From: Ruegeria arenilitoris
Lineage (GTDB): Bacteria; Pseudomonadota; Alphaproteobacteria; Rhodobacterales; Rhodobacteraceae
Length of the DNA stretch: 64,000 nucleotides
Direction of reading: 5' to 3'
Assembly: GCF_013030265.1 (NCBI RefSeq)
Contig: NZ_WPZQ01000014.1
Span: 62,001 to 126,000, forward strand
How positions within the stretch are numbered: the stretch's first letter is position 1; each line of letters opens with the position of its first letter. Made by a program: the position numbers and the translations under genes. The notes beneath the pieces are model-generated. The model was not told where the DNA came from and searched no databases. It worked only from the letters and a program-made list of their open reading frames with translations. Shown here in pieces: positions 1 to 9,408 of the stretch.

Positions 1-1
1 G

Positions 2-139
2 TCTGACAACGACGCGATGGGCGCGCGTATGATGATGGGAATGATGGCCGTACCGGGCGAAGAACCCGATACGCTGAACTCGACCATCGAATTCACAGAA
101 GACGGTCAGATTCTGGCTAACGGTCAGCGCATCAAGTAA
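2..139 (+). CDS. C-terminal fragment of a probable DUF2125 (AsmA/YdgA-like) protein
   Basis: Only the last 45 codons are present; the gene begins left of the window. The readable tail has a Met-rich stretch (GARMMMGMMAVPG) followed by an acidic, hydrophilic ending (FTEDGQILANGQRIK). This ending resembles the C-terminus of DUF2125 proteins, which are exported or inner-membrane proteins of unknown function common in Rhodobacterales. That match is from memory of the family, not from a search. A strong hairpin follows 12 bases after the stop, so this gene ends its own transcript and is separate from the tldE operon. Confidence 0.5.
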   Translation, partial: SDNDAMGARMMMGMMAVPGEEPDTLNSTIEFTEDGQILANGQRIK

Positions 140-151
140 GCGCCTCAGATT

Positions 152-178
152 AGAAAAGACCGCACTGCGGTCTTTTCT
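152..178 (+). terminator. Rho-independent terminator after the DUF2125-like gene
   Basis: A perfect 12 bp stem (AGAAAAGACCGC paired with GCGGTCTTTTCT) encloses a 3 nt loop (ACT). The right arm ends in a T-rich run, as expected of an intrinsic terminator. It separates the upstream gene from the operon starting at 371. Confidence 0.85.
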
Positions 179-370
179 TCCCTCGGGAACTCAGGGTTAC
201 AGTGATCGCTCCAATTTCGCTAAGAATTGACGGCAACCGAACCCTATGAATACCTTCATTATCTCAGGTATATCGCTCGTTTCGCTGGGTTTTGATGCAC
301 CCAACCAGGTGTCTGGTCTTGCGGGACGCGCCGTCCAAGGCTAGGTCCAATGAAGTCAGACGGAGGCCTC

Positions 371-1717
371 ATGACCAGAACGCCCGAAGAAATAAGCCAC
401 CAGTTGCTGGATGCCGCGCGCAAAGCGGGCGCTGAATCTGCGGACGCCATCGTAATCGACGGCTCGTCGGTTTCGGTCGAGGTCAGATCAGGCGTGCTGG
501 AACACGCGGAACGGGCTGAAAGCACAGATCTGGGGCTGCGGGTCTTCCTTGGCAAACGTCAGGCGATCGTGTCCAGTTCGGACAGCCGTACGGAAACATT
601 GGCCGCGATGGCCGAGCGCGCAGTTGCCATGGCGCGCGAAGCACCCGAAGATCCGTTTACAGGGCTCGCAGATGCTGATCAGCTGTCCAAAGGCTGGGAC
701 ATGGATGTGCTGGAATTGTTCGATCCCACGCCGGAACCCTCTGCTGATGAGCTTATGAACGACGCCATCAGTGCCGAAGCTGCGGCTTTGGCCGTTCAAG
801 GCGTTTCGCAGGTATCGGACGCGGCAGCGGCCTATGGAACTCATGTTGTGCATCTGGCTGCAACCAACGGGTTTTCAGGCGGTTACGCACGCACCAGCCG
901 CTCGACTTCCTGTGTCGCCATCTCGGGCGAAGGCACCGGGATGGAGCGTGATTATGATGGCGACAGCCGAAGCTTTCAGGCTGATCTGCGTGATCCGGAA
1001 GAAATCGGGCGTACCGCGGGCGAACGCGCAGTCCAACTTGTCGGCGCCCAAAAGCCTGCAACCGGCAGCTTTCCGGTTTTGTTCGACGAACGCATCTCAT
1101 CTTCTTTGATTGGCCACCTTTTGGCGGCCAGCAACGGTGCCGCAATCGCGCGCGGTGCATCGTGGTTAAAGGAATGTTTGGGTGAGCAGGTTTTACCTGC
1201 GCATCTGTCACTGATCGAAGACCCGCATCGCCCTCGCATTGCGGGTTCCAGACCCTTTGACGCCGAGGGATTGTCCACTCAACGCCGCGCCATCGTTGAG
1301 AATGGTGTTCTGACCGGATGGACCCTTGACCTATCCAGTGCACGTAAGCTGGACATGAAATCCACAGGCAACGCCGCACGTGGCGTGTCGGGGCCGCCTT
1401 CACCCAGCAACTGGAACCTCAGCCTAACGCCGGGCGACAAGAGCCGCGCCGACCTGTTGCGGGATATGGGAACGGGACTTTTGGTAACCTCGATGATCGG
1501 TTCAACGATCAACCCCAATACGGGCGACTATTCCCGCGGTGCATCGGGTTTTTGGGTGGAAAACGGCGAGATCACGCACCCCGTTAACGAATGTACCATC
1601 GCGGGCAATCTGCGGGACATGCTGATGCGGATCATCCCAGCCAACGATGCGCGCCCATACCTTTCGCGCGTCGTACCATCGTTGCTGATCGAAGGAATGA
1701 CACTTGCCGGCAACTGA
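371..1717 (+). CDS. pmbA: TldE/PmbA-type metalloprotease-family subunit
   Basis: TldD and TldE form a heterodimeric protease that trims modified peptides such as microcins and degrades CcdA in E. coli. TldD carries the zinc site; TldE lacks HExxxH. This 448-residue protein is of TldE type: no HExxxH is visible and the C-terminus has the PmbA signature (PNTGDYSRGASGFWVENGEI, then IAGNLRDM). The chosen ATG has GGAGG four bases upstream; an earlier in-frame ATG at 350 has no ribosome site. Its stop overlaps the next gene by 14 nt, so it leads a four-gene run ending in lpxK. No tldD is in the window. Confidence 0.9.
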   Translation: MTRTPEEISHQLLDAARKAGAESADAIVIDGSSVSVEVRSGVLEHAERAESTDLGLRVFLGKRQAIVSSSDSRTETLAAMAERAVAMAREAPEDPFTGLADADQLSKGWDMDVLELFDPTPEPSADELMNDAISAEAAALAVQGVSQVSDAAAAYGTHVVHLAATNGFSGGYARTSRSTSCVAISGEGTGMERDYDGDSRSFQADLRDPEEIGRTAGERAVQLVGAQKPATGSFPVLFDERISSSLIGHLLAASNGAAIARGASWLKECLGEQVLPAHLSLIEDPHRPRIAGSRPFDAEGLSTQRRAIVENGVLTGWTLDLSSARKLDMKSTGNAARGVSGPPSPSNWNLSLTPGDKSRADLLRDMGTGLLVTSMIGSTINPNTGDYSRGASGFWVENGEITHPVNECTIAGNLRDMLMRIIPANDARPYLSRVVPSLLIEGMTLAGN

Positions 1718-2504
1718 CCTGTCCCTGCTGATAGACGCCGCACTTGAGGCCGGAAAAATCGCCACCCGTTACTCGGGCAGCGAGGCGCAGCGCTGGGACA
1801 AGCCGGATGGAGCGGGCCCGGTGACCGAAGCGGACCTCGCAGTCAATGCGATGCTGGAGCAGCGCCTGCCATCAGCCAGGCCCGGATATGGGTGGCTGAG
1901 CGAAGAAACCGAAGACAACGCTGACCGTCTCTCACGCGATCGAGTCTTTATCATCGATCCGATCGACGGCACCCGCAGCTTTGCCGAAGGGTCCCGCACG
2001 TGGGCACATTCTCTGGCCGTTGCTGAAAATGGCGTGGTCACGGCCGCAGTGATTTATCTGCCTCTGCGTGATCTGCTGTTCGCCGCCGCCCACGATCAGG
2101 GGGCAACTCTGAACGGTGAACCGGTTCGGGTTTCGCAGACGAATGACGTCCAGAAAGCCGATATTCTGGCCGCAAAACCAAATCTCGATACCCGCCACTG
2201 GCGGTCCGGGCAGGTGCCGGAGTTCAAACGCTCCTACCGACCCTCTCTCGCTTATCGTATGGCGTTGGTTGCGCAAGGCCGGTTCGATGCGATGCTAACC
2301 CTGCGCCCCAGCTGGGAGTGGGATATCGCCGCAGGCGATCTGATCCTGCGTGAGGCAGGTGGAGTATGCTCGGACCGTATGTGCAGCCCCCTGCGCTTCA
2401 ACAACCCACACCCACGACTGAACGGTGTCGTCGGCGCAGGTTCAGATTTGCACCCACTCCTATGTGCACAACTCGATCCTGCGGGTACCGGCATTGACGC
2501 ATGA
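1704..2504 (+). CDS. Inositol monophosphatase family protein (CysQ/SuhB-like)
   Basis: A 266-residue metal-dependent phosphatase. All family motifs are visible: WLSEE (residues 64-68), DPIDGT (85-90) and WDIAAG (206-211), which bind Mg2+ and phosphate. Likely substrates are 3'-phosphoadenosine 5'-phosphate (CysQ) or inositol phosphate; sequence alone does not decide. Translation appears to start at a TTG that lies inside the 3' end of pmbA, with GGA upstream, and the stop shares ATGA with the following gene. Tight coupling suggests co-expression with the glycosyltransferase and lpxK genes. Confidence 0.88.
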   Translation: MPATDLSLLIDAALEAGKIATRYSGSEAQRWDKPDGAGPVTEADLAVNAMLEQRLPSARPGYGWLSEETEDNADRLSRDRVFIIDPIDGTRSFAEGSRTWAHSLAVAENGVVTAAVIYLPLRDLLFAAAHDQGATLNGEPVRVSQTNDVQKADILAAKPNLDTRHWRSGQVPEFKRSYRPSLAYRMALVAQGRFDAMLTLRPSWEWDIAAGDLILREAGGVCSDRMCSPLRFNNPHPRLNGVVGAGSDLHPLLCAQLDPAGTGIDA

Positions 2505-3736
2505 GTAAACCACGTTCTCTCAGCCTTGCGGCCTATCGCGTTCTGTCATGGGGTGTCCCAAGCAGCAATGGACGGCAACCCGAGCCTCGTCCCGATGGAG
2601 AGCTATTGTGGATTCATATAGGCTCTCACGACCGGCTACGGGCAGTAGAGGACTTTTGTCAGCGTTTGCTTCCGGTTCGTCCCGGTTTGTCTTTGCTGCT
2701 GACCACACCGCATGATGCAGATCTCAGGGATTGGGGGGATCACAGCGGTATTCTGGTTAATCTGCCTGCAGAGCAAACAGGTGCCGCGCGCGGTTTCCTC
2801 GACCACTGGCGGCCTGACATGGGGGTCTGGATTGGTGGTGGCCTGATGCCCAATCTGATCACCCGCGCCGAAGAACGCGGCATCCCGATGATCCTGCTGG
2901 AGGCAGAAGTAGACGTCAAAGTCGGCCGAGGTGGCAAATGGCTGCCCGACATCACACGCTATACTTTCGACTGTTTTCGAAAGATTCTCGCCACTTCCGA
3001 GGCTACAGCACGACAGGTTCGAAAACTTGGCATCCCTTCGTCGAAGGTCTCAGTGGCGCCACCCCTACACATCAGTCCCGCACCGCGACCCTGGCCCGAG
3101 GATGAATTGATCGAAACAAACCATGCGCTTGCCGGCAGACCGGTTTGGCTGGCCGCTTGGGTGCAGGACAAAGAATTCATTTCTGTGCTCAGCGCGCACC
3201 GGCAAGCCTTGCGAATGTTGCCACGTCTTGCACTTGTGCTTCATGTCGCCGACATGTCCGAAGCCGAACCCCTTCATCGTCGTTTGGAAGCAATGGACCT
3301 CAGATGCGCAAACTGGGACGATGGGGATATGATCGAAGATACCACACAGGTGATTTTGACATCGGACCCTGAAGATCTGGGTCTGTGGCACCGGGTTTCA
3401 GCCGTAACATTCATGGGCAGCTCATTGGAGAGAGGTGCAGGGGGCCGCGATCCTCTGGTCGCAACCGCACTTGGATCAGCGGTGGTTCATGGTCCTTACG
3501 TGAACAAGTTCCAAAGCCTCTATGATCAACTAAGACAGGCGAATGCTGCACGCGCTGTCAGGTCTGCCACAGAACTCGGCGATGCGGTTGTTGAATTGCT
3601 GGCTCCGGATCGTGCGGCCGACATGGCACTTGCCGGATGGCAAATGGTGACCGAGGGTGCCCCTCAGGCGGATCTGCTTATCGATATGGTACAGGAGACG
3701 CTGGATCAGCGGAGAGCGGAAAATGCGGGCGCCTGA
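2501..3736 (+). CDS. KdtA/WaaA-like glycosyltransferase (GT30 fold), divergent
   Basis: A 411-residue protein with the two-domain layout of 3-deoxy-D-manno-octulosonate transferases. The N-terminal half has the W-x-H segment near residue 37 and a [16 protein letters not shown] segment matching the KdtA RPD...ELWPNL region. Two glutamates known to be essential in WaaA look absent: the residue after the conserved Ser is not the S-V-G-E pattern but S-H-D-R, and the ETELWPN glutamates read GGGLMPN. It may be a paralogue with altered chemistry rather than the housekeeping Kdo transferase. ATGA overlap with the gene before and overlap with lpxK after support a lipid A or LPS role. Confidence 0.75.
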   Translation: MSKPRSLSLAAYRVLSWGVPSSNGRQPEPRPDGELLWIHIGSHDRLRAVEDFCQRLLPVRPGLSLLLTTPHDADLRDWGDHSGILVNLPAEQTGAARGFLDHWRPDMGVWIGGGLMPNLITRAEERGIPMILLEAEVDVKVGRGGKWLPDITRYTFDCFRKILATSEATARQVRKLGIPSSKVSVAPPLHISPAPRPWPEDELIETNHALAGRPVWLAAWVQDKEFISVLSAHRQALRMLPRLALVLHVADMSEAEPLHRRLEAMDLRCANWDDGDMIEDTTQVILTSDPEDLGLWHRVSAVTFMGSSLERGAGGRDPLVATALGSAVVHGPYVNKFQSLYDQLRQANAARAVRSATELGDAVVELLAPDRAADMALAGWQMVTEGAPQADLLIDMVQETLDQRRAENAGA

Positions 3737-4721
3737 ATTCTGGAATACCTCGCCGGACCAGTTGGATTTACGCGCCCGGCTGTTGGCGCCGCTTGGGAGA
3801 ATCTACGCAAATGCCACAGCTCGCCGGGTGGCCTCGGATAGCGGAATCAACCCCGGTATTCCGGTAGTCTGTATTGGCAATCTGAACGCAGGCGGAACCG
3901 GAAAAACACCAACGGTCATCTGGGTGGTCGAAAAACTGCGCGATGCCTGGCACACGCCACATGTCGTTACCCGCGGGCACGGCGGTTCCCTCGAGGGTCC
4001 TGTCCGCGTTGACCCAGGCAAACACACTGCCGCACAGGTTGGCGACGAACCACTCTTGCTGGCAGCTTTTGCCGAAGTGTGGGTTTCCAAGGATCGCGCA
4101 GCCGGAGCCCAGGCCGCCGCCGATGGCGGAGCGACAGTTATCGTGCTGGACGATGGGTTTCAGAACCCATCTGTTGCCAAAGATTTCTCAATCATTGTGG
4201 TCGATGCCTCTCGTGGATTCGGCAATGGGTTATGTTTACCGGCAGGGCCATTGAGGGAACCGGTCAAAGTCGGGTTGCGACGCGCAGATTTGGTTTTGTC
4301 TCTGGGTGACAATGCAGCTCAGGAACAGTTTGTTGATCGTTGGGGTGATGTGATCACGATCCCGCACGCCGCCGGTGAAGTCAGCCCGCTTCAGACCGGA
4401 ATGGATTGGAGCGACACGCCGGTTCTGGCATTTGCCGGGATCGGCCATCCCGAAAAGTTCTTTGCAACCCTTCGCCAACAAGGCGCAAGGCTCTTGCGTG
4501 CCGAGGCTCTGGACGACCATCAAACCCTGACCCCTGCCTTGATGACCCGACTGGAAAACGAGGCAAAAGCCTTGGGCGCTCAGATGGTAACCACGGAAAA
4601 AGATGCTGTCCGCCTGCCACCTTCCTTTCGAAGCAAGGTGATTACGCTGCCGGTACGTCTTCAGATCACCGAGACCGAAATGGTCAAGGACATGTTATTG
4701 CAAACAGCGCCTTCGCCATGA
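3723..4721 (+). CDS. lpxK: Tetraacyldisaccharide 4'-kinase
   Basis: LpxK phosphorylates the 4' position of the lipid A disaccharide at the inner membrane. The 332-residue length is normal for the family. A P-loop, [11 protein letters not shown] (residues 52-62), and the following TPTV are the family hallmark; LDDGFQ near residue 140 is also typical. The ATG at 3723 overlaps the end of the preceding glycosyltransferase by 14 nt and gives the usual N-terminus (MRAPEFW...), so a longer reading from 3657 is not needed. The gene converges with the CoA transferase on the other strand with no spacer at all. Confidence 0.95.
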   Translation: MRAPEFWNTSPDQLDLRARLLAPLGRIYANATARRVASDSGINPGIPVVCIGNLNAGGTGKTPTVIWVVEKLRDAWHTPHVVTRGHGGSLEGPVRVDPGKHTAAQVGDEPLLLAAFAEVWVSKDRAAGAQAAADGGATVIVLDDGFQNPSVAKDFSIIVVDASRGFGNGLCLPAGPLREPVKVGLRRADLVLSLGDNAAQEQFVDRWGDVITIPHAAGEVSPLQTGMDWSDTPVLAFAGIGHPEKFFATLRQQGARLLRAEALDDHQTLTPALMTRLENEAKALGAQMVTTEKDAVRLPPSFRSKVITLPVRLQITETEMVKDMLLQTAPSP

Positions 4722-5834
4722 TCAATCGTCTTCGCCCAGTTTAGGGGCCGGTCGGGTCAGGGCCAGTTCCGCTTCTGAGAAGACAAAGGGTGACCGCACA
4801 CCGGGCACACCATCCAGATCGATCTTCATCCCGCGTGCGACAACCTGCGGGTCCGCCATCACTTCGTCCAGCGTGTTGATTGGACCAGCTGGAATTCCGT
4901 GGGCTTCGCAAGCAGCCAGCAGGTCAGCCTTGTCTCGCATAACAGTTGCACCGTTGAGACGAGCGATCATGACCCGCCGATTGGCGAGACGATCCTTGTT
5001 GCGCAAAAACTCGGGCGCCTCGGCCATATCGTCCAGCCCCAGCACGCGGCACAGGCGCTGATACTGGCGATCATTTCCGGTGGCGATGATGATGTGACCA
5101 TCGGCACAGTCAAATACCTGATAAGGTGCCAGATTTACGTGGGCATTACCCATTCGCTGCGGCACATCACCGGTTGTCAGATAGTTCAGAGCCTGATTTG
5201 CGGTGACAGCGACCGCCACATCCAGCAGCGCCATATCCACGTGCTGACCACGTCCGGTCTTTTGCCGTTGATGGAGTGCGGCCAAAACGCCCGTTACTGA
5301 ATATATACCTGTAAACACATCAGTGATCGCGACACCCGCCTTTTGCGGCTGTCCGTCAGGCTCACCCGTCACGGACATAAGCCCAGACATGCCCTGAATG
5401 ATAAAGTCATATCCGGCACGGTGGGCATAAGGCCCGGTCTGACCAAAGCCGGTGATGGAGCAATAAATCAGACGCGGGTTCAGTTCTTTGAGACTGTCAT
5501 AGTCCAGGCCGTATTTTTTTAGGCCGCCGACTTTGAAATTCTCGATCAGGATGTCGGCATCCGCGACCAGCGCCAGAACCTTTTCCCGACCTTCCTCGGT
5601 CGTAAAATCCGCGGTGACAGATGCCTTTCCGCGATTGGCCGAATGGTAATACGAGGCTGAAACATCATCACCTCGGGTTACAAAAGGAGGCCCCCAGGCG
5701 CGGGTATCGTCACCTGCCGGGGATTCCACCTTGATGACCTCGGCCCCAAGATCAGCAAAAGTCTGGCCAGCCCAGGGGCCAGCCAGAATTCGCGCCAGTT
5801 CTACGACCTTAAGACCGGCCAGCGGTGCAGTCAT
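4722..5834 (-). CDS. CaiB/BaiF family (class III) CoA transferase
   Basis: Members move CoA between carboxylic acids through an aspartyl-CoA anhydride. The 370 residues show the family pattern: GLKVVELARILAGPWAGQ at the N-terminus, GADVIKVE-like AEVIKVESP near 31-39, and ITDVFTG with Asp172 at the position of the catalytic Asp of formyl-CoA transferase. The natural substrate cannot be told. The start codon shares one base with the stop of the DsbA-like gene upstream, so the two are probably translated from one message although their functions have no obvious link. Confidence 0.9.
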   Translation of the reverse strand: MTAPLAGLKVVELARILAGPWAGQTFADLGAEVIKVESPAGDDTRAWGPPFVTRGDDVSASYYHSANRGKASVTADFTTEEGREKVLALVADADILIENFKVGGLKKYGLDYDSLKELNPRLIYCSITGFGQTGPYAHRAGYDFIIQGMSGLMSVTGEPDGQPQKAGVAITDVFTGIYSVTGVLAALHQRQKTGRGQHVDMALLDVAVAVTANQALNYLTTGDVPQRMGNAHVNLAPYQVFDCADGHIIIATGNDRQYQRLCRVLGLDDMAEAPEFLRNKDRLANRRVMIARLNGATVMRDKADLLAACEAHGIPAGPINTLDEVMADPQVVARGMKIDLDGVPGVRSPFVFSEAELALTRPAPKLGEDD

Positions 5835-6499
5835 CAGCTGCCCAGTTCTTCTTCGATCAGCTTCTTGAAATCGTCGTAGGACTGGTTCTCGACTTTCTTG
5901 CCGTTCACGATGAAGGAAGGCGTGGCATTAATCCCGTCACGTTCTGCGTTTTCCTGGTACCAAGCCACCAACGTTTGCGCACGGGTACCATCCTGCAAAC
6001 AAGCCTCAAGCTGGTCATTGTCGATGCCAGCCCGACGACCGATCTTACGCAGTTCGTCAACGATTTCAGCAGGCCCACCAGCGCGGGTCCATTCCGACTG
6101 ACCTTCATAGATCAGATCAGTAATACCAAAGAACTTCTCGGGTCCTGCACACCGCGCGACCATCGACGCCCACAGGCCGTAACGGTCAAAATAGACTTCG
6201 CGGTATGTGAATTTGACCTTACCGGTATCAATGAAGTCTTTCTTGAGTTGCTTGTAAGCCCCGGCGTGGAAGTTCGCACAATGCGGGCAGGTATAGGATG
6301 CATACTCGATGATCTCGACAGGCGCGTCTTCGGCACCCTGAACCATTTCGACGATGGTTGACGTGTCCAGATCAGCATCCTGCGCCTGGGCAGCGCCAAC
6401 CAGCAGGTTCGAAGGTGCGGTGTTGGACGACTGCGTCAGCCAGTAGCCGCCTGCGGCCACGGCGACGGCCGCACAGATTACGGTTGCAATACGGCTCAT
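5834..6499 (-). CDS. DsbA-family thiol:disulfide oxidoreductase
   Basis: A 221-residue exported thioredoxin-fold protein. Residues 1-25 form a signal or membrane anchor (hydrophobic run ATVICAAVAVAAGGYW), and the active site CPHC is at 71-74. The long helical insertion and the cis-Pro region (NATPSFIVNGK) match the DsbA/ScsC/BdbD-like thioredoxin_4 group. It probably oxidises or isomerises disulfides in the periplasm. The ATG at 6499 follows an AAGGGCTGAG ribosome site; an extension upstream would run through the DUF721 gene and is rejected. It overlaps the CoA transferase by one base. Confidence 0.9.
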   Translation of the reverse strand: MSRIATVICAAVAVAAGGYWLTQSSNTAPSNLLVGAAQAQDADLDTSTIVEMVQGAEDAPVEIIEYASYTCPHCANFHAGAYKQLKKDFIDTGKVKFTYREVYFDRYGLWASMVARCAGPEKFFGITDLIYEGQSEWTRAGGPAEIVDELRKIGRRAGIDNDQLEACLQDGTRAQTLVAWYQENAERDGINATPSFIVNGKKVENQSYDDFKKLIEEELGS

Positions 6500-6512
6500 T
6501 CTCAGCCCTTTC

Positions 6513-7019
6513 TCAGCGTTTCTGCTTGGATAAAACGTTGCGGCCCAGTCGTTCAAGGGCCGCGCGCAAATCACCATCGTGAATATCGCGTGACACTTTG
6601 TCAGCCTCGGCGGCAATTTCTGGTGCAATTGTGGGTTTTGCCTGTTTCGGCTTGTGATCGAAACTGGCCTGCCCCTCGGCAAATCCTGTCGGAGCGGTCT
6701 GCGTAATTCTGACACGGCTGATAGCGTTATAGCCATAAACCGCATTCACCTTGTCGCGCAGCTGTTCCTTTTGCATTTCCAGCATCGGAGCCTGCGGACC
6801 GGTGGTTAGCACGGTCAGCGTCGCGCCAAACCCGCCTTTGCCATATCCCACATTCACGGGTCGCGCGATCGAGGCGGTATCCTGTCCGACAATTTCGGCC
6901 CAATGAGTCAGCAATCTTGATACGGCAAAGCCCCGGCTTTCACCGGCACGCCGTATCTTGTCGTTCAGCAAAGTCGCGGTACGTTTGAAACCGCGGGTCG
7001 AGGAACGTCTGCGCTGCAT
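6513..7019 (-). CDS. DUF721 protein (DciA-like)
   Basis: A 168-residue basic protein. The core (residues 20-95: LLTHWAEIVGQDTASIARPVNV...LTVLTTGPQAPMLEMQKEQL) matches DUF721, the family that includes DciA, the ancestral loader of the DnaB replicative helicase. Alphaproteobacteria generally lack DnaC and use DciA-type proteins, so a helicase-loading role is plausible. The C-terminal 70 residues are rich in charged residues and probably disordered. The start at 7019 is preferred because a longer frame would run into mutY on the other strand. It lies 13 bases upstream of the DsbA-like gene on the same strand. Confidence 0.8.
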   Translation of the reverse strand: MQRRRSSTRGFKRTATLLNDKIRRAGESRGFAVSRLLTHWAEIVGQDTASIARPVNVGYGKGGFGATLTVLTTGPQAPMLEMQKEQLRDKVNAVYGYNAISRVRITQTAPTGFAEGQASFDHKPKQAKPTIAPEIAAEADKVSRDIHDGDLRAALERLGRNVLSKQKR

Positions 7020-7100
7020 CTGGTTTCCAACTCCTGCGCCGCTATTGTAATGGGCATGCAGCCGGGCGCCAGCGAAACCCGACAGGGAGTTAGATAAAAC

Positions 7101-8156
7101 TTGCGTGACACCAATGAACTTGATGTGAGCTCTGCCCTGTTGGAGTGGTATGACCGCCATGCCCGCGAAATGCCATGGCGAATTGGTCCAGCAGATCGGG
7201 CGATGGGTGTCCTGCCCGATCCTTATCGGGTGTGGCTATCCGAAGTCATGCTGCAGCAAACAACAGTAGCTGCTGTGCGGGACTATTTCATTCGATTCAC
7301 AACCCGTTGGCCGACTGTCGAATCTCTGGCAGCCGCCCCGGATGAACAGGTGATGGGCGAGTGGGCCGGGCTGGGCTACTACGCCCGCGCCCGAAACCTG
7401 TTGAAGTGTGCGCGTGTCGTCGCCAAGGAATACGACGGGAAGTTCCCAAATACCTATGACGCGTTGCTAAAACTGCCCGGCATCGGCCCTTATACCGCTG
7501 CTGCAATCTCTGCCATTGCCTTTGACCAACCTGAAACAGTTCTGGATGGGAATGTTGAACGCGTGATGGCGCGTCTCTACGACATCCACGACCCGTTGCC
7601 CGGATCAAAGCCATTGCTAAAGGAAAAAGCTGCAGCTTTGACGCCCGAAATTCGGCCCGGTGATTACGCGCAGGCGGTTATGGATCTGGGTGCCACGATC
7701 TGCACGCCAAAGTCCGCTACTTGCGGCATTTGCCCGGTGCGAGACCCATGTCAGGCACGGCTTGCAGGGACATACTCAGAGTTGCCCCGCAAATCTCCAA
7801 AGAAACCCAAACCCACCCGATTGGGGCATGTCTATGTCGCCTGCCGGTACGATGGCGCCATGTTGATGGAGCGGCGTCCCGACAAAGGTCTTTTGGGAGG
7901 TATGCTTGGCTGGCCCGGGTCCGAATGGTCGGAAAACCCTCACGAAACCCCTCCCTATCCGGCAGATTGGAAAGAATTACCCGGCGAAGTACGTCACACA
8001 TTCACCCATTTCCACCTGATACTTCGCATCTGGTCTGCCGATCTGCCTGCAAATGTGGCCCCTGACACATTGGTCATTCTCGACAAGCACGAATTCCGAC
8101 CCAGCGATCTGCCTACTGTAATGAGAAAGGCCTACGATCTCTGGCGCGGCCAATAG
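7101..8156 (+). CDS. mutY: A/G-specific adenine DNA glycosylase
   Basis: MutY removes adenine mispaired with 8-oxoguanine. Visible features: catalytic Glu48 in SEVMLQQT, helix-hairpin-helix LPGIGPYTA (125-133), catalytic Asp149 in LDGNV, a 4Fe-4S loop with C201, C208, C211 and C217 (CX6CX2CX5C), and a C-terminal NUDIX-like domain ending in the FTHFHL region that reads the 8-oxoG strand. Length 351 is normal. The start is a TTG; GGAG lies about 12 bases upstream and no ATG is in frame nearby. It is divergent from the DUF721 gene across 81 bases. Confidence 0.95.
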   Translation: MRDTNELDVSSALLEWYDRHAREMPWRIGPADRAMGVLPDPYRVWLSEVMLQQTTVAAVRDYFIRFTTRWPTVESLAAAPDEQVMGEWAGLGYYARARNLLKCARVVAKEYDGKFPNTYDALLKLPGIGPYTAAAISAIAFDQPETVLDGNVERVMARLYDIHDPLPGSKPLLKEKAAALTPEIRPGDYAQAVMDLGATICTPKSATCGICPVRDPCQARLAGTYSELPRKSPKKPKPTRLGHVYVACRYDGAMLMERRPDKGLLGGMLGWPGSEWSENPHETPPYPADWKELPGEVRHTFTHFHLILRIWSADLPANVAPDTLVILDKHEFRPSDLPTVMRKAYDLWRGQ

Positions 8157-8215
8157 ACCGCTGTGCAAATGTAAAGACGCCGACTAATCTGCACGTGGAA
8201 TTCGGAGCACCAAAC

Positions 8216-9352
8216 ATGATCGCATCTGACACCATGTCTCGTTGGCAATCTGCATTGCCCTTCTGGATTTCATATCTTCTGATTCCACTCCTCTGGTTCT
8301 CAGCTTTGGTCGGAGGATGGTGGATACTGCTGGTTCCGTTGTCGACTTGGTGGGCGTTTGCAGTTCTGGATCGGCTGACAGGCCTCAACCTTGAGAATGC
8401 GGATCCTGATACTTCGGAAGACCAGTTAAGCTGGTACATCCTGCTGACCAAGTATTGGGCGCCGGTGCAATTCGTCACGCTTTATGGGCTGATCTGGTAC
8501 ACGACGCACACCGACCATCTTTCGACAATCGAGAAGATTGGCCTGTTTTTCGGAATGGGCGTAATTTCAGGAACGATCGGGATCAACTACAGCCATGAGC
8601 TGATGCATCAGAAGGGTAAGCTTGAGCGCTGGCTCGGGGATATTTTGCTTGCGATGGTTCTGTATTCTCATTTCCGGTCAGAGCATCTGCTGGTCCACCA
8701 TCGATATGTCGGTACGCCGCGTGATCCCGTAACGGCACGCTACAATGAAGGCTTCCACCGTTTCTATCCGCGTGTGCTGCGGCAGAGCCTTGTTTCGGCC
8801 TTCAATGCTGAGCGCAATAAACTAGCGCGCAAGGATTTGCCCTGGTCCGATTCCACAAACCCGTTTTGGCGGTACTGGGCGCTGCAGGGTGTGATGCTGT
8901 TGCTGGCTGTTTTGATCGGCGGCTGGGCTGGACTGGCCTTGTTTCTGGTACAGGCGGGAACTGCCATCTGGCAACTGGAGCTGGTCAATTATGTTGAACA
9001 CTACGGCCTGACCCGCAAATATCTGGGTGAGGGGAAATATGAACACGTCCGCCCGCGCCATTCATGGAATGCGTCGCAAAAAGCGTCGAACTGGCTGCTC
9101 ATCAATCTGCAGCGTCACTCTGATCATCACTTCAAACCAAGTCGCCGCTTCCCGCTGTTGCAGCATCATGCCGAAGAGGCCGCCCCACAACTGCCTTACG
9201 GGTATCCTGTTATGACCGTGGCAGCGATGATCCCCCCGCTCTGGCGGCGGGTCATGAACCCACGCGTTCGCGCCTGGAGACGTCAGTACTATCCCGAAGT
9301 GACCAACTGGAACCCTTACAACAAAGCCCAGAATCCGATGCCGCGCACGTAA
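8216..9352 (+). CDS. alkB: Alkane 1-monooxygenase, AlkB type
   Basis: A 378-residue integral-membrane non-haem di-iron hydroxylase that oxidises terminal methyl groups of alkanes. All histidine boxes are present: HELMH (127-131), EHLLVHH (156-162) and LQRHSDHH (298-305), plus the AlkB signature NYVEHYGL (258-265). Several hydrophobic segments lie before and between the boxes. Electrons would come from rubredoxin, but no rubredoxin or reductase gene lies nearby. The ATG at 8216 with GGAG eight bases upstream is preferred over an in-frame GTG at 8195. It follows mutY by 59 bases and converges with the cyclase gene. Confidence 0.95.
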   Translation: MIASDTMSRWQSALPFWISYLLIPLLWFSALVGGWWILLVPLSTWWAFAVLDRLTGLNLENADPDTSEDQLSWYILLTKYWAPVQFVTLYGLIWYTTHTDHLSTIEKIGLFFGMGVISGTIGINYSHELMHQKGKLERWLGDILLAMVLYSHFRSEHLLVHHRYVGTPRDPVTARYNEGFHRFYPRVLRQSLVSAFNAERNKLARKDLPWSDSTNPFWRYWALQGVMLLLAVLIGGWAGLALFLVQAGTAIWQLELVNYVEHYGLTRKYLGEGKYEHVRPRHSWNASQKASNWLLINLQRHSDHHFKPSRRFPLLQHHAEEAAPQLPYGYPVMTVAAMIPPLWRRVMNPRVRAWRRQYYPEVTNWNPYNKAQNPMPRT

Positions 9353-9408
9353 CCCGTACGTCTCAACCGCATCAATACTCCGGCATCAACCGACAGGCTT
9401 GTCTGAAA

